This document shows positions 62,743-64,000 of a stretch of DNA of 64,000 nt, piece after piece (position 1 is the first letter of the stretch; every line of letters begins with the position of its first letter). The stretch covers positions 1,116,001 through 1,180,000 of the forward strand of contig NZ_AP024900.1 in assembly GCF_024347075.1 (NCBI RefSeq), written 5' to 3'. Origin of the DNA: Vibrio rarus. Lineage in GTDB: Bacteria; Pseudomonadota; Gammaproteobacteria; Enterobacterales; Vibrionaceae. The notes beneath the pieces were generated by a model. That model was not told where the DNA came from, made no database searches, and saw nothing but the letters and a program-made list of their open reading frames with translations. Position numbers and translations under genes: made by a program.

Positions 62743-63075
62743 ATCAAACCGTTACCAAAGTGGTTATATGAAAATCAAATCTACAGAAAATCGTGTCAAT
62801 AGCTTCATTTTATTGAGTGAAATTTAGCCACCTATCAACATTGACTGAAAAGGGCGGTAGCGTATTTATGGCTGATTTGTATAAAAATCGACCGTAGTAG
62901 CATATTATATCAGTACCAGTTCATACTAATTAAACTTAATTATTGTAAAACTAATTAAGAATGAGCATATTTCAATGTTGTGAACCTACGTCAATCGCGT
63001 AGAATAGTGCTCGCGTGTTATGAGTGACTCATAGCAATCTATGCAGCTAAAAATAAAAAGTGTGGAGATACAAGT
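62743..63075 (+). other. Promoter region of varA
   Basis: 333 bp between polB and varA (divergent). The palindrome TATGAG-TGA-CTCATA (63019-63033) lies 43 bp before the varA start and could be an operator. No other gene is seen. Confidence 0.5.
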
Positions 63076-63720
63076 TTGATTAATGTTTTCCTTGTAGATG
63101 ATCACGAGCTTGTACGCACAGGGATAAGACGTATCATTGAAGACGTCCGTGGAATGAACGTAGCAGGGGAAGCTGACAGCGGTGAAGAATCTGTAAAATG
63201 GTGCCGGAGTAATCATGTTGATGTCATTTTGATGGACATGAATATGCCTGGTATTGGTGGCCTAGAGGCGACGAAAAAAATCTTACGTTTTAACCCTGAT
63301 GTGAAGATAATCGTGCTAACGGTTCATACAGAGAACCCATTCCCAACTAAGGTAATGCAAGCGGGCGCTTGTGGTTATCTGACGAAAGGGGCGGGACCTG
63401 ATGAAATGGTAAATGCTATACGCATGGTAAATAGCGGACAACGTTATATCTCACCAGAAATAGCACAGCAAATGGCGCTTAGCCAAGTCTCTCATACTTC
63501 CGATAACCCCTTTAAAGATCTCTCTGAACGAGAATTACAGATCATGTTAATGATCACTAAGGGCCAGAAAGTGACAGACATTTCGGAACAGTTAAGTCTT
63601 AGTCCAAAAACAGTCAATAGCTATCGTTATCGTCTGTTTAATAAACTGGATATTAACGGTGATGTTGAATTGACTCACCTTGCTATTCGTCACGGAATGT
63701 TAGATACAGAGACATTGTAG
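63076..63720 (+). CDS. varA: Two-component response regulator VarA/UvrY (GacA family)
   Basis: A 214-aa NarL-type regulator. The receiver domain (1-~120) has the acidic pair VDDHE, the phosphorylated Asp in [13 protein letters not shown] (residue 54 region) and Lys in [10 protein letters not shown]. The C-terminal LuxR HTH reads [43 protein letters not shown]. Start is TTG with GGAG 8-9 nt upstream. Together with the BarA/VarS kinase it drives CsrA-antagonising sRNAs in Vibrio. Its stop overlaps uvrC. Confidence 0.95.
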   Translation: MINVFLVDDHELVRTGIRRIIEDVRGMNVAGEADSGEESVKWCRSNHVDVILMDMNMPGIGGLEATKKILRFNPDVKIIVLTVHTENPFPTKVMQAGACGYLTKGAGPDEMVNAIRMVNSGQRYISPEIAQQMALSQVSHTSDNPFKDLSERELQIMLMITKGQKVTDISEQLSLSPKTVNSYRYRLFNKLDINGDVELTHLAIRHGMLDTETL

Positions 63721-64000
63721 TGACAGCAGAGTTCGACTCAGTTTCGTTTCTTAAAACTGTTACTCATCAGCCCGGCGTCTATCGAATGTATAACGCCGAG
63801 GCTGTTGTGATTTATGTTGGTAAAGCCAAAGATCTGCAAAAACGCCTTGCCAGCTATTTTAGAAAAAACCTCGATAACGAAAAAACACGGGCCCTGGTCA
63901 GTCATATTGATCAAATAGACGTAACAGTGACACATACTGAAACGGAAGCCCTGATCCTTGAGCATAACTACATTAAGCAATACTTGCCTAAGTACAATGT
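63720..64000 (+). CDS. uvrC: Excinuclease ABC subunit C (partial, N-terminus only)
   Basis: An open frame from GTG 63720, overlapping the varA stop as TAGTG, to the window end (93 codons). It encodes the GIY-YIG nuclease domain: [32 protein letters not shown], then [21 protein letters not shown]. UvrC makes the incisions in nucleotide-excision repair. varA(uvrY)-uvrC is the conserved order. Most of the gene is beyond the window. Confidence 0.95.
   Translation, partial: MTAEFDSVSFLKTVTHQPGVYRMYNAEAVVIYVGKAKDLQKRLASYFRKNLDNEKTRALVSHIDQIDVTVTHTETEALILEHNYIKQYLPKYN

Noticed and set aside
62743..62800. LexA box upstream of polB
   Set aside because: polB is SOS-controlled in E. coli, but no CTGT-N8-ACAG sequence is visible here.
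1..64000. CRISPR arrays, tRNA and rRNA genes
   Set aside because: No regularly spaced repeats, and no tRNA or rRNA sequence recognised on either strand.

Overview
The window looks like chromosomal DNA of a Vibrio (Vibrionaceae). The evidence is a trp operon with separate trpG and trpD, fused trpCF, a WRWW leader peptide and a TrpR operator; the divergent rnm(trpH)-yciO-rluB block; yciI-yciA-yciB; and varA(uvrY)-uvrC at the right edge. No rRNA, tRNA, CRISPR array or integrase was seen.

Layout. 1-9 kb: housekeeping genes (roxA fragment, a TrmH-type methyltransferase, metC, clsA, a pseudouridine synthase coupled to an RlmI/RlmK-like methyltransferase, a probable type II secretion pilotin, yciI-yciA-yciB, a DsbA-fold protein, a YdcH-like protein). 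9-13 kb: a CRP-controlled dicarboxylate/amino-acid symporter, two unknown genes, and a MerR regulator with its target gene. 13-24.6 kb: trpLEGDCFBA, its divergent neighbours, a thioredoxin-like protein and glycerate kinase. 25-42.6 kb: an accessory catabolic island. 42.7-54.7 kb: more accessory genes (GltS, DUF1330 and antibiotic-monooxygenase proteins with a LysR regulator, cytochrome b561, an IS200/RAYT-type transposase, a MerR-methyltransferase fusion, a three-flavin NADH:enoate reductase with its ApbE flavin transferase, an acid phosphatase). 55-64 kb: core genes again (MAPEG protein, ybiT, cold-shock/DUF1294, MarR with a Bcr/CflA pump, yciU, polB, varA, uvrC).

Main result: the 25-42.6 kb island reads as an oxygen-independent pyrogallol/phloroglucinol degradation system. 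Gene families match each step known from anaerobic bacteria such as Pelobacter acidigallici, Eubacterium oxidoreducens and Clostridium scatologenes. AthL/AthS-type transhydroxylase would convert pyrogallol to phloroglucinol. An SDR would reduce phloroglucinol to dihydrophloroglucinol. A cyclase-family hydrolase would open the ring to 3-hydroxy-5-oxohexanoate. A 3-hydroxyacyl-CoA-dehydrogenase-like enzyme would give triacetate. A BKACE-family enzyme would cleave triacetate with acetyl-CoA to acetoacetyl-CoA and acetoacetate. AtoDA-type CoA transferase and a thiolase would finish the conversion to acetyl-CoA. The AthL homologue keeps the known catalytic residues at a constant offset of 129 and carries an extra N-terminal SCP2-like domain. 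Its divergent promoter region holds a sigma-54 promoter, paired upstream sites for the adjacent enhancer-binding protein, and a perfect FNR box, which fits anaerobic, substrate-induced expression. A sodium:solute symporter with two tiny overlapping membrane-protein genes is the likely uptake system.

Brown-algal phlorotannins are phloroglucinol polymers, so a marine vibrio using them in algae or herbivore guts is an attractive but untested inference. A short palindromic MITE-like repeat with ATACCAAT ends is scattered through the intergenic regions. All assignments come from reading the sequence; no database search was run.
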